Shown here: positions 27,790 through 35,711 of the stretch, piece after piece
How positions within the stretch are numbered: position 1 is the stretch's first letter
Layout: the number at the start of each line of letters is the position of its first letter
DNA from: Pseudomonas sp. StFLB209
GTDB taxonomy: Bacteria; Pseudomonadota; Gammaproteobacteria; Pseudomonadales; Pseudomonadaceae
NCBI RefSeq assembly: GCF_000829415.1
Contig: NZ_AP014637.1
Span: 5,411,001-5,475,000, forward strand
DNA: 64,000 bases
Direction of reading: 5' to 3'
Position numbers and translations under genes: made by a program
Notes under the pieces: model-generated
The model's database searches: none
Told to the model about the DNA's origin: nothing
What the model saw: only the letters and a program-made list of their open reading frames with translations

Positions 27790-28739
27790 CGTCTGCAACC
27801 GGTGAGCATCAGGCCCTGGAAGAAGCCGCTGAATGGCTGATGCGCTTGAACGAGGGCGGGCTGAATGAGCATGAGCGGGTCGAGTGGCTGGCCTGGCAGG
27901 CCAGTAGCCCGGCGCGTGCGCACGCCTGGCAGCGCGCACAACTGTTGCAAAGCAAGCTTGGCGGTTTGCCGCCGACACTGGCCATGGCGGCGCTGGATCG
28001 CCCGGCCAGCCGCGAGCGTCGGGCGCTGGTCGGCAAGCTGGCCGTGCTGCTGGCGGTGCTGCCGACCGGTTGGGCGGGCTGGAAGGTTTTCGACACCGGG
28101 CATTGGTCGGCGGACTACCGCAGCGCTGTGGGTGAGCGCCGCGAGCTGACCCTGGCTGATGGCTCACAGCTCACTCTCAATACCGACACGGCCATTGATG
28201 TGCGCTTTGATGACCAGCAGCGCCTGATCCGCATGCTGGCCGGTGAACTGCTGGTGCAGACCGCCAGCGACCGGCGACCGTTGCGGGTCAGCACGGCGCA
28301 AGGCCGGATGCAGGCGCTCGGGACGCGGTTCATCGTCCGGGTACTCAAGGCCAGTACCCGCTTGCAGGTGCTCGAAGGCGCGGTGCAGGTCCAGCTCAAT
28401 GATGCGCAGGCAGGCGCTGCGAGGCGGGTCAATGCCGGGCAGAGTGTGCAATTCACCAGCCGCGAATATGCCGTGCCTCTGGCACTCGACCCGGCAGCCG
28501 GCGCCTGGACCCGCGGCATGTTGCTGGCCGATAACCAGCGCCTTGACGACTTTATCGCTGAGCTGGGCCGCTATCGCCCCGGCGTGCTGCGCTGTGACCC
28601 GGCGATTGCCGGGCTGCGGGTGGCCGGCGCCTTCCCGCTGCAAGACACCCGACGCGCCTTGCAGATGCTGGCGCAAACCTACTCACTGACGGTCAGCGAG
28701 CATCTGGGCGGCTACTGGACAACGTTGTCAGCGACGTAG
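27786..28739 (+). CDS. FecR-type anti-sigma factor / sigma regulator
   Basis: This inner-membrane regulator relays the state of the outer-membrane receptor to the sigma factor. It has 317 residues: an N-terminal cytoplasmic anti-sigma domain (DUF4880-like, about 5-80: EAAEWLMRLNEGGLNEHERV and WQASSPARAHAWQRAQLL), one membrane segment (about 84-102: VGKLAVLLAVLPTGWAGWKV), then the periplasmic FecR domain (GERRELTLADGSQLTLNTDT; GRMQALGTRFIVR) and an STN-like end. ATG overlaps the sigma stop (ATGA), and 90 bases separate it from the receptor gene. Confidence 0.9.
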   Translation: MTSATGEHQALEEAAEWLMRLNEGGLNEHERVEWLAWQASSPARAHAWQRAQLLQSKLGGLPPTLAMAALDRPASRERRALVGKLAVLLAVLPTGWAGWKVFDTGHWSADYRSAVGERRELTLADGSQLTLNTDTAIDVRFDDQQRLIRMLAGELLVQTASDRRPLRVSTAQGRMQALGTRFIVRVLKASTRLQVLEGAVQVQLNDAQAGAARRVNAGQSVQFTSREYAVPLALDPAAGAWTRGMLLADNQRLDDFIAELGRYRPGVLRCDPAIAGLRVAGAFPLQDTRRALQMLAQTYSLTVSEHLGGYWTTLSAT

Positions 28740-28829
28740 GCCGGATTATTTCCCGGCAGGCCTGATACTTTTTTCGTTCCTGGCTGGCAAGGACATACAC
28801 CCTGCCATCTTCGCCAACAAGGTTCCTGC

Positions 28830-31241
28830 ATGTCTGCCACTCCTTTCCCGCCTCGTGCACTCATCCTGGCTGTTCGCAATACCCTTATCGGATGCTCATT
28901 GAGCGCGGTCATCGGCGCATTGCCGGTCGTTGCCGCCAGCCTCGACGGCCCCAGCCATGCATACCGGATTACTCCGGGGCCGCTGGGCGCGACCCTGTCC
29001 AGCTTTGCCGTTGAGGCCGGCGTTGCCTTGTCGTTTCAGCCGGCGCTTACCGAAGGCTTGAACAGTCCGGGGCTAACCGGTGACTTCACCGCCCGGCAAG
29101 CCCTGACCCGGCTGCTGGCCGGTAGCGGGCTGGTGCTGGTCGAGCGCGGCGATGGCAGTTACAGCCTGGCCCCACAACCGGCCAGCAGCGGCCTGACCCT
29201 GGACAGCACCACAATCAGCGCCAGCTCAAATCGCCCTGGCAGCCTGCCCGAAGCCTATGCCGGCGGTCAGGTTGCCAGGGGCGGACGTGTGGGCCTGCTG
29301 GGTAACCGCGACATCATGGATACCCCGTTCAGCGTCAGCCAGTACACCGCAAAGATGATCAGCGACCAGCAGGCGGTGACAGTTGCCGATGCCCTTGAAC
29401 GCGACTCATCGGTGCGCTCTACCGGGCAGACCGGCGGGATCGTCGACTCGTTCTTCATTCGCGGTTTTCCGGTAGGCGAAGGCAACCTCGGCGAGCTGGC
29501 CTTCGATGGCGTGTATGGCGTGGCCCCCAACTATCGGGTGTTTACCGAGTACGCCGAACGCATTGAAGTGCTCAAAGGCCCTGCCGCCCTGCTCTACGGC
29601 ATGTCACCCAACAGCGGCGTCGGCGGGGTGATCAATATCGTGCCCAAGCGCGCTCTGGATGAAGACCTGAACCGCTTTACGGCCAGCTATGCCAGTGACT
29701 CGCAACTCGGCGGGCGCATGGACCTCAGCCGCCGCTTTGGCGAGTCGCGCCAGTTCGGCGTGCGGTTCAATGGCAGTACCCAGCAAGGTGATACGCGCAT
29801 CGACAAACAACAACGCGAGGTGAATATTGGTGCGCTGTCGGTCGATTATCAGGGCGAACGGCTGCGCACCTCACTGGACCTGATCAGCCAGGCCGAACAC
29901 TTCGACGCGGCATCGCGGCCGTTCCTGATTGCCGCAGGCCAGCCGATACCCTCAGCCAGCAACGGCCGCAAAAACGTCTCGCAAGCCTGGGGCTGGTCAG
30001 AAACCCGTGACAAAACCGCCCTGCTCAGTGGCGAGTACGATCTGAGCGACTCGCTGACCCTGTTCGCTCATGCCGGTGGCGGTCGTTCGCAAGTCAATCG
30101 CCTGTCGGATCAGACGCCCACCCTGCTCAACCGCACAGGCGATACCAGCTCAGTGCCCGGTTATTACCGCTTCGAAGTTGAGCGTTATACCGTCGATGCC
30201 GGTGCGCGCTGGAGTTTCGACACTGGAGCGGTGAGCCATAGCGCCACATTACAGGCCACGCGCTACCGGGACGAGCTGTCGCGCGGCATCATTTCCGGCG
30301 CTGCATTACGCTCAAACCTGTATCACCCGCAAGACAGTGCCAAGCCTTCGATCGCCCGCCCCGACCCGGCAAAAGTCTCGCAAACCGAGCTGTCGGGTCT
30401 GGCCTTGGCCGATACCCTGTCAATGGTCGACGAGCGGCTGCAGGTCACCGCCGGTCTGCGCCAGCAGAGCATCAAATCGGATAACTTCAATGCCGCTGGC
30501 GCGGTGACCTCGCGTTATGACGAAAGCAAAACCACGCCGTTGTTTGGCGTGGTCATCAAACCCTGGGAACACGTCTCGCTGTACTACAACTACATCGAAG
30601 GCCTGAGCAAAGGCGATGTGGCACCGGCGACGGCAAGCAACGCCGGCGAAATCTTCGCACCCTATATCAGCCGTCAGCACGAAGTCGGCATCAAGGCCGA
30701 TTACGGGACATTCTCATCGACCCTCAGCCTGTTTCAGATCAAAAAACCCAGCGGCGAGTTGAGCAATGGTGTGTACGCGGTGCAAGGCGAGCAACGCAAT
30801 CGGGGGGTGGAGCTCAATGTGTTCGGCGAAGTCACGCGCGGTACGCGCCTGCTTGGCGGCCTGACCTTGCTGGACGCCGAACTGACCGAGACCGCCACAG
30901 CGGCCAATCGCGGCAACACTCCGGTAGGCGTGCCGAAGGTCCAGGCCAACCTGTGGGCCGAATGGGACACCCCCGCCATCGAGGGCCTGACCCTGACCAG
31001 CGGTGCGATCTATACCGGCAAACAATACGTCGACCAGGCCAACAACCAGGCGCTCGACCCGTGGACCCGTATCGATCTGGGCGCGCGCTATACGACCCGA
31101 ATCGCTCAACGCCCGACCACGTTCAGGGCCAGCGTACAAAACGTGTTCGATAAACAGTATTGGTCGGGCGTCGCCTCCTACGGGGCGTTCTCCCTGGGCT
31201 CACCCCGCACGCTGCAGCTGTCGGCCACGGTCGACTTTTAA
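28830..31241 (+). CDS. TonB-dependent siderophore receptor with N-terminal signalling (STN) domain
   Basis: This outer-membrane receptor has 803 residues. A signal peptide ends near residue 36 (VIGALPVVAAS). The STN signalling domain (about 45-120; GPLGATLSSFAVEAGVALSF) contacts the FecR-type protein. A TonB box-like LDSTTISAS follows at about 128. The plug begins at MDTPFSVSQYTAKMI, with SFFIRGF and RIEVLKGPAALLYG. A barrel of about 550 residues ends with GSPRTLQLSATVDF, with the usual terminal Phe. It resembles ferric hydroxamate-type receptors (Fox/Fiu class), but the ligand cannot be read. It would be induced by its own siderophore through the two genes before it. Confidence 0.92.
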   Translation: MSATPFPPRALILAVRNTLIGCSLSAVIGALPVVAASLDGPSHAYRITPGPLGATLSSFAVEAGVALSFQPALTEGLNSPGLTGDFTARQALTRLLAGSGLVLVERGDGSYSLAPQPASSGLTLDSTTISASSNRPGSLPEAYAGGQVARGGRVGLLGNRDIMDTPFSVSQYTAKMISDQQAVTVADALERDSSVRSTGQTGGIVDSFFIRGFPVGEGNLGELAFDGVYGVAPNYRVFTEYAERIEVLKGPAALLYGMSPNSGVGGVINIVPKRALDEDLNRFTASYASDSQLGGRMDLSRRFGESRQFGVRFNGSTQQGDTRIDKQQREVNIGALSVDYQGERLRTSLDLISQAEHFDAASRPFLIAAGQPIPSASNGRKNVSQAWGWSETRDKTALLSGEYDLSDSLTLFAHAGGGRSQVNRLSDQTPTLLNRTGDTSSVPGYYRFEVERYTVDAGARWSFDTGAVSHSATLQATRYRDELSRGIISGAALRSNLYHPQDSAKPSIARPDPAKVSQTELSGLALADTLSMVDERLQVTAGLRQQSIKSDNFNAAGAVTSRYDESKTTPLFGVVIKPWEHVSLYYNYIEGLSKGDVAPATASNAGEIFAPYISRQHEVGIKADYGTFSSTLSLFQIKKPSGELSNGVYAVQGEQRNRGVELNVFGEVTRGTRLLGGLTLLDAELTETATAANRGNTPVGVPKVQANLWAEWDTPAIEGLTLTSGAIYTGKQYVDQANNQALDPWTRIDLGARYTTRIAQRPTTFRASVQNVFDKQYWSGVASYGAFSLGSPRTLQLSATVDF

Positions 31242-31257
31242 AGCAAGCCCGATCCAG

Positions 31258-31284
31258 CCCGGCGCCAGCGCCGGGCGGGTTGTT
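31258..31284 (+). terminator. probable Rho-independent terminator after the siderophore receptor gene
   Basis: CCCGGCGC-CA-GCGCCGGG (31258-31275) is a perfect GC-rich inverted repeat 16 bases after the stop, followed by CGGGTTGTTCT, a moderately T-rich tail. Confidence 0.6.
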
Positions 31285-31319
31285 CTGGGCAGATTCACAG
31301 CAGATGCGGTGACTTGACC

Positions 31320-31400
31320 GGCCTCTTCGTCGCAATGCCGCCCAGACCAAGGTCGCTCCCACCGGGGGCATACAGTACTTAAGTGAATGTATTGGTATTA
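31320..31400. repeat. partial compound REP element
   Basis: CAAGGTCGCTCCCACCGGGG followed by CATACAGTACTTAAGTGAAT is the right half of the same element family found at 14170-14347 and 16608-16785; the left half is absent. The remaining stretch to the transposase gene (about 31400-31552) is AT-rich at first and contains no gene I can support; its last part is the end of the IS605-type element. Confidence 0.6.
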
Positions 31401-31552
31401 AGGTTTGATGCCAAAACACCATCAAAAATGATAATATTTCTCACTGGCGGAGCAGACTGGGACTTGCGGGCAAGCGAATGCTGGACAAGTATGAAATTCG
31501 TTACGTAAAACACGGCCTCAAGAAAGTCGTGGTCCTTGACATCCTCCCCGCC

Positions 31553-32623
31553 CTAAAGAGCGTGGATTCCTACAGCTAGACGGCGATGCCCCGCCGCGAG
31601 AATGTTCCGGGCCGCGTTTACATCGCGGTCGTGGGCTGTACCGCAGCACACGCAGGTCCATTCTCTTATTCGCAAACCGGCTCTACCTTTCGGACTGCTG
31701 GTGGAAATGCTTCCACAGCACGAGCACGTCTGGGTGGTATAGCGCTCGGCTACAACCTCAAAAACAACGCCTGCCCGTTGGCATTTCTGCTCCAGCATTG
31801 TCTTGAGTTGGCCCCATCCTGCATCAAGCGTGGATTTGGCCATTTGAGTCTTTACGAGTTTTGCGCTGGCTACATCGCCAACGAAAATGGCGGCGCAGCG
31901 CTCAACCAAAGCGGTTGAGAACTTGTGTTGCGCATCCTTGCGCCGGTTCCTGATCCTGGCATGGAGGGCGCGAACACGCGCCTTCTTGCCTGCACGCTGA
32001 GCGATGCCCAGCTTCTGCTCCAGGGTGCGATATTGGCGCCCGACCAGCACTTGGCCCTCAGACGTTGTCGCCGCCGCTTTAAGGCCCAGGTCGATGCCAA
32101 CTGCGGCAGTGCCGATGCACGGCTTGCTCTCAATCTGCACGCAGATATTGAGATACCAGCGCCCCCTGGAATCTTCACTGAAGCTTCCGGCCCGCAGGGC
32201 ATACTGGCTTAAACCGTAGCTGTCCCACAGGCCAAACCTGAACCCGGCGAACTGAACCTGACCGTTCTTGTATTGCAAGGCACGCGCCTTGAATGGAATC
32301 CAGCCCAGGCTGTATTTGGGGCTGCTCCTGTTGGACACCCGCCAATTGAGCCTGGAACGCTTGAACTGCTTGCGTGCCTTGGCGTAGTCCTCGCAAACCT
32401 GCTGCACGGTGGGCGAGCCGATCTGCACACCGTCGCATTTGCTTAAGCCATTGGTCATCTTTTGCAGGTCAAAACCGGAGAGCCATTGGTGGCGTTCCCG
32501 GATGGCGCGATGACTCGTTTCATTGCAGTAGTTCCACACCATATTGACCTCGCGCGCCATCGCAAGCAGCGTTTTCGCGTGCTTGTCTTTGATTCGGAGC
32601 TTGAGGGTCCTGGTGTGGTTCAT
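31553..32623 (-). CDS. tnpB: TnpB (IS605 OrfB) RNA-guided nuclease-like protein
   Basis: The 356 residues have an N-terminal helix-turn-helix-like part (TRTLKLRIKDKHAKTLLAMA), the RuvC-like nuclease with GIDLGLK (Asp178 from this start), a zinc ribbon TCSCCG ... CVCCG and the final HDRDVNAARNIL with the third catalytic Asp. At the second RuvC position, where canonical TnpB has Glu in a VED-like motif, this protein reads IFVGDVAS. The start is ATG 32623 (MNHTRTLK), preferred to a TTG at 32650. TnpB proteins act as omega-RNA-guided nucleases that keep the element in place. The guide RNA would come from the 3' end of this gene and the flank near 31500-31560. Confidence 0.82.
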   Translation of the reverse strand: MNHTRTLKLRIKDKHAKTLLAMAREVNMVWNYCNETSHRAIRERHQWLSGFDLQKMTNGLSKCDGVQIGSPTVQQVCEDYAKARKQFKRSRLNWRVSNRSSPKYSLGWIPFKARALQYKNGQVQFAGFRFGLWDSYGLSQYALRAGSFSEDSRGRWYLNICVQIESKPCIGTAAVGIDLGLKAAATTSEGQVLVGRQYRTLEQKLGIAQRAGKKARVRALHARIRNRRKDAQHKFSTALVERCAAIFVGDVASAKLVKTQMAKSTLDAGWGQLKTMLEQKCQRAGVVFEVVAERYTTQTCSCCGSISTSSPKGRAGLRIREWTCVCCGTAHDRDVNAARNILAAGHRRLAVGIHAL

Positions 32624-32692
32624 GGCATGAATTATGGTTTGGTCTTTCAAGCTATGGGTGGCGTTGTCGAATCGGGTGGCTTCACTCAGAGG

Positions 32693-32848
32693 GTATCATC
32701 CAGACTGCTGCGTAAGCAGTACGGGGATTTCCACCCCTGGCTCAAGCGAAGGGGTGTCCTCTGGTCGCCATCCTACCTCGCCTCTAGCTGCGGCAGTGCG
32801 CCGATTGAAATCCTGCGCCAATACATCGAAAAACAGCAGACTCCCAAC
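32693..32848 (+). pseudogene. tnpA: remnant of IS200/IS605 transposase tnpA (C-terminal third only)
   Basis: In the plus frame from 32693 the translation reads VSSRLLRKQYGDFHPWLKRR, then LWSPSYLASSCGSAPIEILR and QYIEKQQTP, which is the characteristic C-terminal region of the Y1 transposase TnpA (SSR..R, LWspSY.., YIE.Q). The HUH motif and the rest of the N-terminal two thirds are absent: upstream the frame is only the antisense of tnpB. An internal deletion between tnpA and tnpB is the simplest explanation. The identification is from memory of the family. Confidence 0.65.
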
Positions 32849-32977
32849 CAGGACGCCTGCGGCGTCCGCGCTCTCGACCTCGGGCTAAACCCCGAGGCTT
32901 CTCGCGCATATGGTGAACGCGCCAGGCAGAGCCAGAACACCCTGCCGCTCAGGCGCGTCGATTGACGAGCGCCCTGG

Positions 32978-33772
32978 CTACACCAGCAGCGGCTCCAGCT
33001 CACCGCTGAGAAATTGCTGCACATAATCCGAGGCCGGTGCTGAACGCAGCGTGGCCGGATACGACCATTGTTCGAGCCGGCCGTCGCGCATGACGCCAAT
33101 CCGGTCGGCCATGGCAAACGCCTCATCCTGGTTGTGGGTCACGATGATTGCCGTGTGGTCGGTCGCCTTGATGATCTCGCGCACCTCACTGGCCAACCGT
33201 TCACGGGTATTCACATCCAGGTTGGAGAACGGCTCGTCGAGCAGCAGGATTTCCGGCGCGGGTGCCAATGCCCGGGCCAGCGCAACCCGTTGCTGCTGCC
33301 CCCCGGACAGCTCATGCGGATAGCGGCTGGCGACATCCGGCAGGCGCACCGCTTCAAGCATCTGCTGCACCCGCAGCAGGCGCGCCTGCTTGCTGACGCC
33401 GCGCACGCCGAAGCCGACATTCTCTGCAACCGTCAGGTGCGGGAACAAGGCGTAGTCCTGAAACATCATGCCGATACGCCGATCTTCCGGCGCCACGTGC
33501 ACCTTGGCCGACGAGAGCAACCGACCGTCCAGGCTCAGGGCGCCTGCAAGCACCGGTTCGAAACCGGCAATCGAGCGCAGCACTGTCGACTTTCCGCAAC
33601 CGGACGATCCAAGCAGGCAACCGACCTGGCCCCTGTCCAGCGTCAGAGAGAAGTCATGGATGACATTCACCCGGCCACGCGGCGTGTCATAAGCGACCCG
33701 GACCCCGGCAAGATCCAGATAGGGACGACTGGAAAGATCTTGCGCCACGCCAGAGGATTGATATACAGGCAT
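32978..33772 (-). CDS. fbpC: ferric-iron ABC transporter ATP-binding protein
   Basis: This ATPase of 264 residues energises iron uptake. It shows Walker A (GSSGCGKST, about 56-64), a Q-loop MFQDYALFPH, the signature LSGGQQQRVALARAL, Walker B (EILLLDEPFSNLD) and the switch His in VTHNQDEAFA. It ends soon after the nucleotide-binding domain, so the TOBE-like C-terminal extension of longer family members is missing. The ATG lies three bases before the permease stop, that is, directly behind fbpB in transcription. Thiamine or 2-aminoethylphosphonate transporters are related, but the binding protein next door favours iron. Confidence 0.85.
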   Translation of the reverse strand: MPVYQSSGVAQDLSSRPYLDLAGVRVAYDTPRGRVNVIHDFSLTLDRGQVGCLLGSSGCGKSTVLRSIAGFEPVLAGALSLDGRLLSSAKVHVAPEDRRIGMMFQDYALFPHLTVAENVGFGVRGVSKQARLLRVQQMLEAVRLPDVASRYPHELSGGQQQRVALARALAPAPEILLLDEPFSNLDVNTRERLASEVREIIKATDHTAIIVTHNQDEAFAMADRIGVMRDGRLEQWSYPATLRSAPASDYVQQFLSGELEPLLV

Positions 33773-33775
33773 CAG

Positions 33776-35434
33776 TCAGTGTCCATAAGAGAGTTTGGTG
33801 CGGGCCAACAGCATCACAGGCAACAAGCCCGCCAGGACGATCAGGATGGCGGCGATCGCGCCTTCCTCATAAGTGCCGCGTGAGGCCTCGGCGTACAGCC
33901 GGGTGGCCAGCGTGTCGAAATCAAGCGGCCGCAGGAGCAGCGTGGCCGAGAGCTCTTTCATCGTATCGACGAACACCAGCAGTGCGCTGGCCGCCAGGGC
34001 CGGGCGCAACAGCGGCAGATGGACCCGCCGCAAGGTGGCGCCGGGGCGCTCGCCCAAGGTTCGTGCGGCATGCTCGATGGACGCAGGCACCCGGGTCAGG
34101 CCGGCTTCGACAGCACCGATCGGGATGGCCAGAAAACGAATGCAATACGCGATGATCAGCAACCCGGTCGAGCCCATCAAAAACAGCTTCTGGGTTCCCA
34201 GCAGGCCGCCGACCAGATTCTCGATCAGCATCGCCGGGGTCATCAGGCCAATGGCCAATACTGTACCGGGCAGCGCGTAGCCCAGGCTGCCGACCCTGGC
34301 GAACCCTCTGGCCGGCTGGCGCCAGGCACTTTCGCGCAGGGTTCTGCCGGCCCAGGCGATCATCAGCCCGACGGCCACGGTGATCAGCGTCGCCAGCGAC
34401 GCGACCAGCAGTGTGTTGTAAAGGCTGTCGAGCAATGCACGCGACACCCCGGCCGAATGGTTAAGGCGTTTCCAGGCTTGCACACACAGGTAGGCTGCCG
34501 GGATCACAAAACCGATCAGCACCGGAACCAGGCCCAGCGACAAGGCCATCAGCGCGGCGGGCCCATGCAAGGTGCGCGGGCGCATCGGTTGCATTTTCTG
34601 GGTGTTGGCGAAGCGCTGACGAGCACGACCTTTGCGCTCGATCAGGATCAGCCCAATGATCACCACCAGCATGGTCAGGGCAATCTGCGCCGCCGCAGCC
34701 AGGTCAGAACGCGCGGTCCAGGCGGTATACACCGATACGGTAAGGGTTTTAACCCCCAGAAAACTCGACGCCCCGATGTCGTTGAGGGTTTCGAGCAAGG
34801 CCAGGCTCAAGCCCACCGCCCAGGCGGGCCGCGCCAGCGGCAAAACAATGCGCAGGAACACTTCCTGACGCTTGGCCCCCAATGTTCTCGCCGCCTCGAT
34901 CAGGTTGGCCGCCTGGGTCAGGAACATCGCGCGCATGGTCAGATAGACATACGGGTAAAGCACAAAGCCCAGAATCAGAATCGCGCCGGTCATGTTGCGC
35001 ACGTCGGGCAAACGCCATTCGCGCGGGCTGCTGTAGCCCAGCAACGCTCTGATCGTTGATTGCACCGGGCCAATCGGGTGCAGCAGATCCAGGTAAGCGT
35101 ACGCCATGATGTAGGTCGGCACTGCCAGCGGCAGCAAGAGCGCCCAGCCAAGCAGGGCCTTGCCTGGAAAATCATACGCGCTCAGTAACCAGGCACTGCC
35201 GACACCGAGCACGGTCACCACCACGCCGACCCCGGCCAGCAAAATCAGCGTGTCGCGCAGGGCCACAGGCACCACGTTATTGAGCAGATGCTGCCAATGG
35301 GCAACATCGCCGGCAAACGCGTGCCACAACAGCGCGGCGACCGGAGCAATGACTATCAAGGCTGCCAGTAATGAGCCTGTCGGTGCCCACAAGCCACGTA
35401 CGGCGCGGGAAAAACGCAAAGAGTAGAAATTCAT
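33776..35434 (-). CDS. fbpB: ferric-iron ABC transporter permease (fused double permease)
   Basis: This inner-membrane channel of 552 residues contains two binding-protein-dependent permease domains in tandem (about 60-260 and 330-545), with about 12 hydrophobic segments in all. The coupling (EAA) loops are visible as LIEAARTLGAKRQEVFLRIV and IEHAARTLGERPGATLRRVH, each followed by LPL. The double-domain form is usual for FbpB/SfuB. It is separated from fbpA by 277 bases that hold a terminator and a MITE-like insertion, an unusual gap for this operon. Confidence 0.88.
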   Translation of the reverse strand: MNFYSLRFSRAVRGLWAPTGSLLAALIVIAPVAALLWHAFAGDVAHWQHLLNNVVPVALRDTLILLAGVGVVVTVLGVGSAWLLSAYDFPGKALLGWALLLPLAVPTYIMAYAYLDLLHPIGPVQSTIRALLGYSSPREWRLPDVRNMTGAILILGFVLYPYVYLTMRAMFLTQAANLIEAARTLGAKRQEVFLRIVLPLARPAWAVGLSLALLETLNDIGASSFLGVKTLTVSVYTAWTARSDLAAAAQIALTMLVVIIGLILIERKGRARQRFANTQKMQPMRPRTLHGPAALMALSLGLVPVLIGFVIPAAYLCVQAWKRLNHSAGVSRALLDSLYNTLLVASLATLITVAVGLMIAWAGRTLRESAWRQPARGFARVGSLGYALPGTVLAIGLMTPAMLIENLVGGLLGTQKLFLMGSTGLLIIAYCIRFLAIPIGAVEAGLTRVPASIEHAARTLGERPGATLRRVHLPLLRPALAASALLVFVDTMKELSATLLLRPLDFDTLATRLYAEASRGTYEEGAIAAILIVLAGLLPVMLLARTKLSYGH

Positions 35435-35455
35435 CGGTCACGAGGGTATCTGAAG

Positions 35456-35617
35456 GGCACCTCTAAAAACTACCTGCTGGCTGGGCGCCTGCGGCGTTAC
35501 GCGCGCCATCGCCGCGTTGAAAACAGGCTCACAATGCTCATTGACAGCCAGTCAACTCCGCTTGCTCGCCTTTTTTCGCCTTGCGCTGGCTGCCTCGCTT
35601 ACGTTTTTAGAGATACC
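35456..35617. mobile_element. 162-bp MITE-like element, copy 1 (between fbpA and fbpB)
   Basis: The ends GGCACCTCTAAAAAC and GTTTTTAGAGATACC are inverted repeats (13 of 15 positions). The element is flanked by the direct repeat CTGAAG (35450-35455 and 35618-35623), a probable target duplication. Nearly the same sequence occurs at 41651-41812. No coding capacity. Confidence 0.75.
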
Positions 35618-35650
35618 CTGAAGGCGACACTCACTGTTTTGAGCACCGCG

Positions 35651-35698
35651 TATAACAAACGCCCCTCGCCAGCCAGAAAACGGCCAGCGAGGGGCGCT
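35651..35698 (-). terminator. Rho-independent terminator directly behind fbpA
   Basis: CGCCCCTCGC (35660-35669) pairs perfectly with GCGAGGGGCG (35687-35696). On the minus strand the stem is followed by TTTGTTATAC. It begins 15 bases after the fbpA stop, so fbpB/fbpC are expressed by read-through or from another start. Confidence 0.8.
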
Positions 35699-35711
35699 GC
35701 AAACGATTACG

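Larger units (their letters stand above)
31530..32910. mobile_element. IS605-type element with intact tnpB and truncated tnpA
   Basis: The element contains tnpB on the minus strand and a remnant of tnpA on the plus strand. The two outer ends look like the subterminal hairpins of this family: imperfect CCCCGCCC-TAAAGA-GCGTGG near 31545-31566 and CTCGGG-CTAAA-CCCCGAG near 32879-32897. No target duplication is expected, since IS200/IS605 transposition makes none. Exact ends are uncertain by 10-20 bases. With the catalytic part of TnpA gone, the element cannot move by itself. Confidence 0.65.

Noticed and set aside
31428..31508. Short frame beginning MIIFLTGGADW, like the start of a sugar epimerase
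   Set aside because: It ends after 26 codons in unrelated sequence; too short to support a gene fragment.
31553..32623. Cas12-type CRISPR effector
   Set aside because: Length (356 residues), element ends and the tnpA stump identify it as TnpB.
32462..32965. Plus-strand frame of 167 codons as a gene
   Set aside because: Only its middle part resembles TnpA; the first part is antisense to tnpB and the last runs through the element end. Reported as a pseudogene remnant instead.
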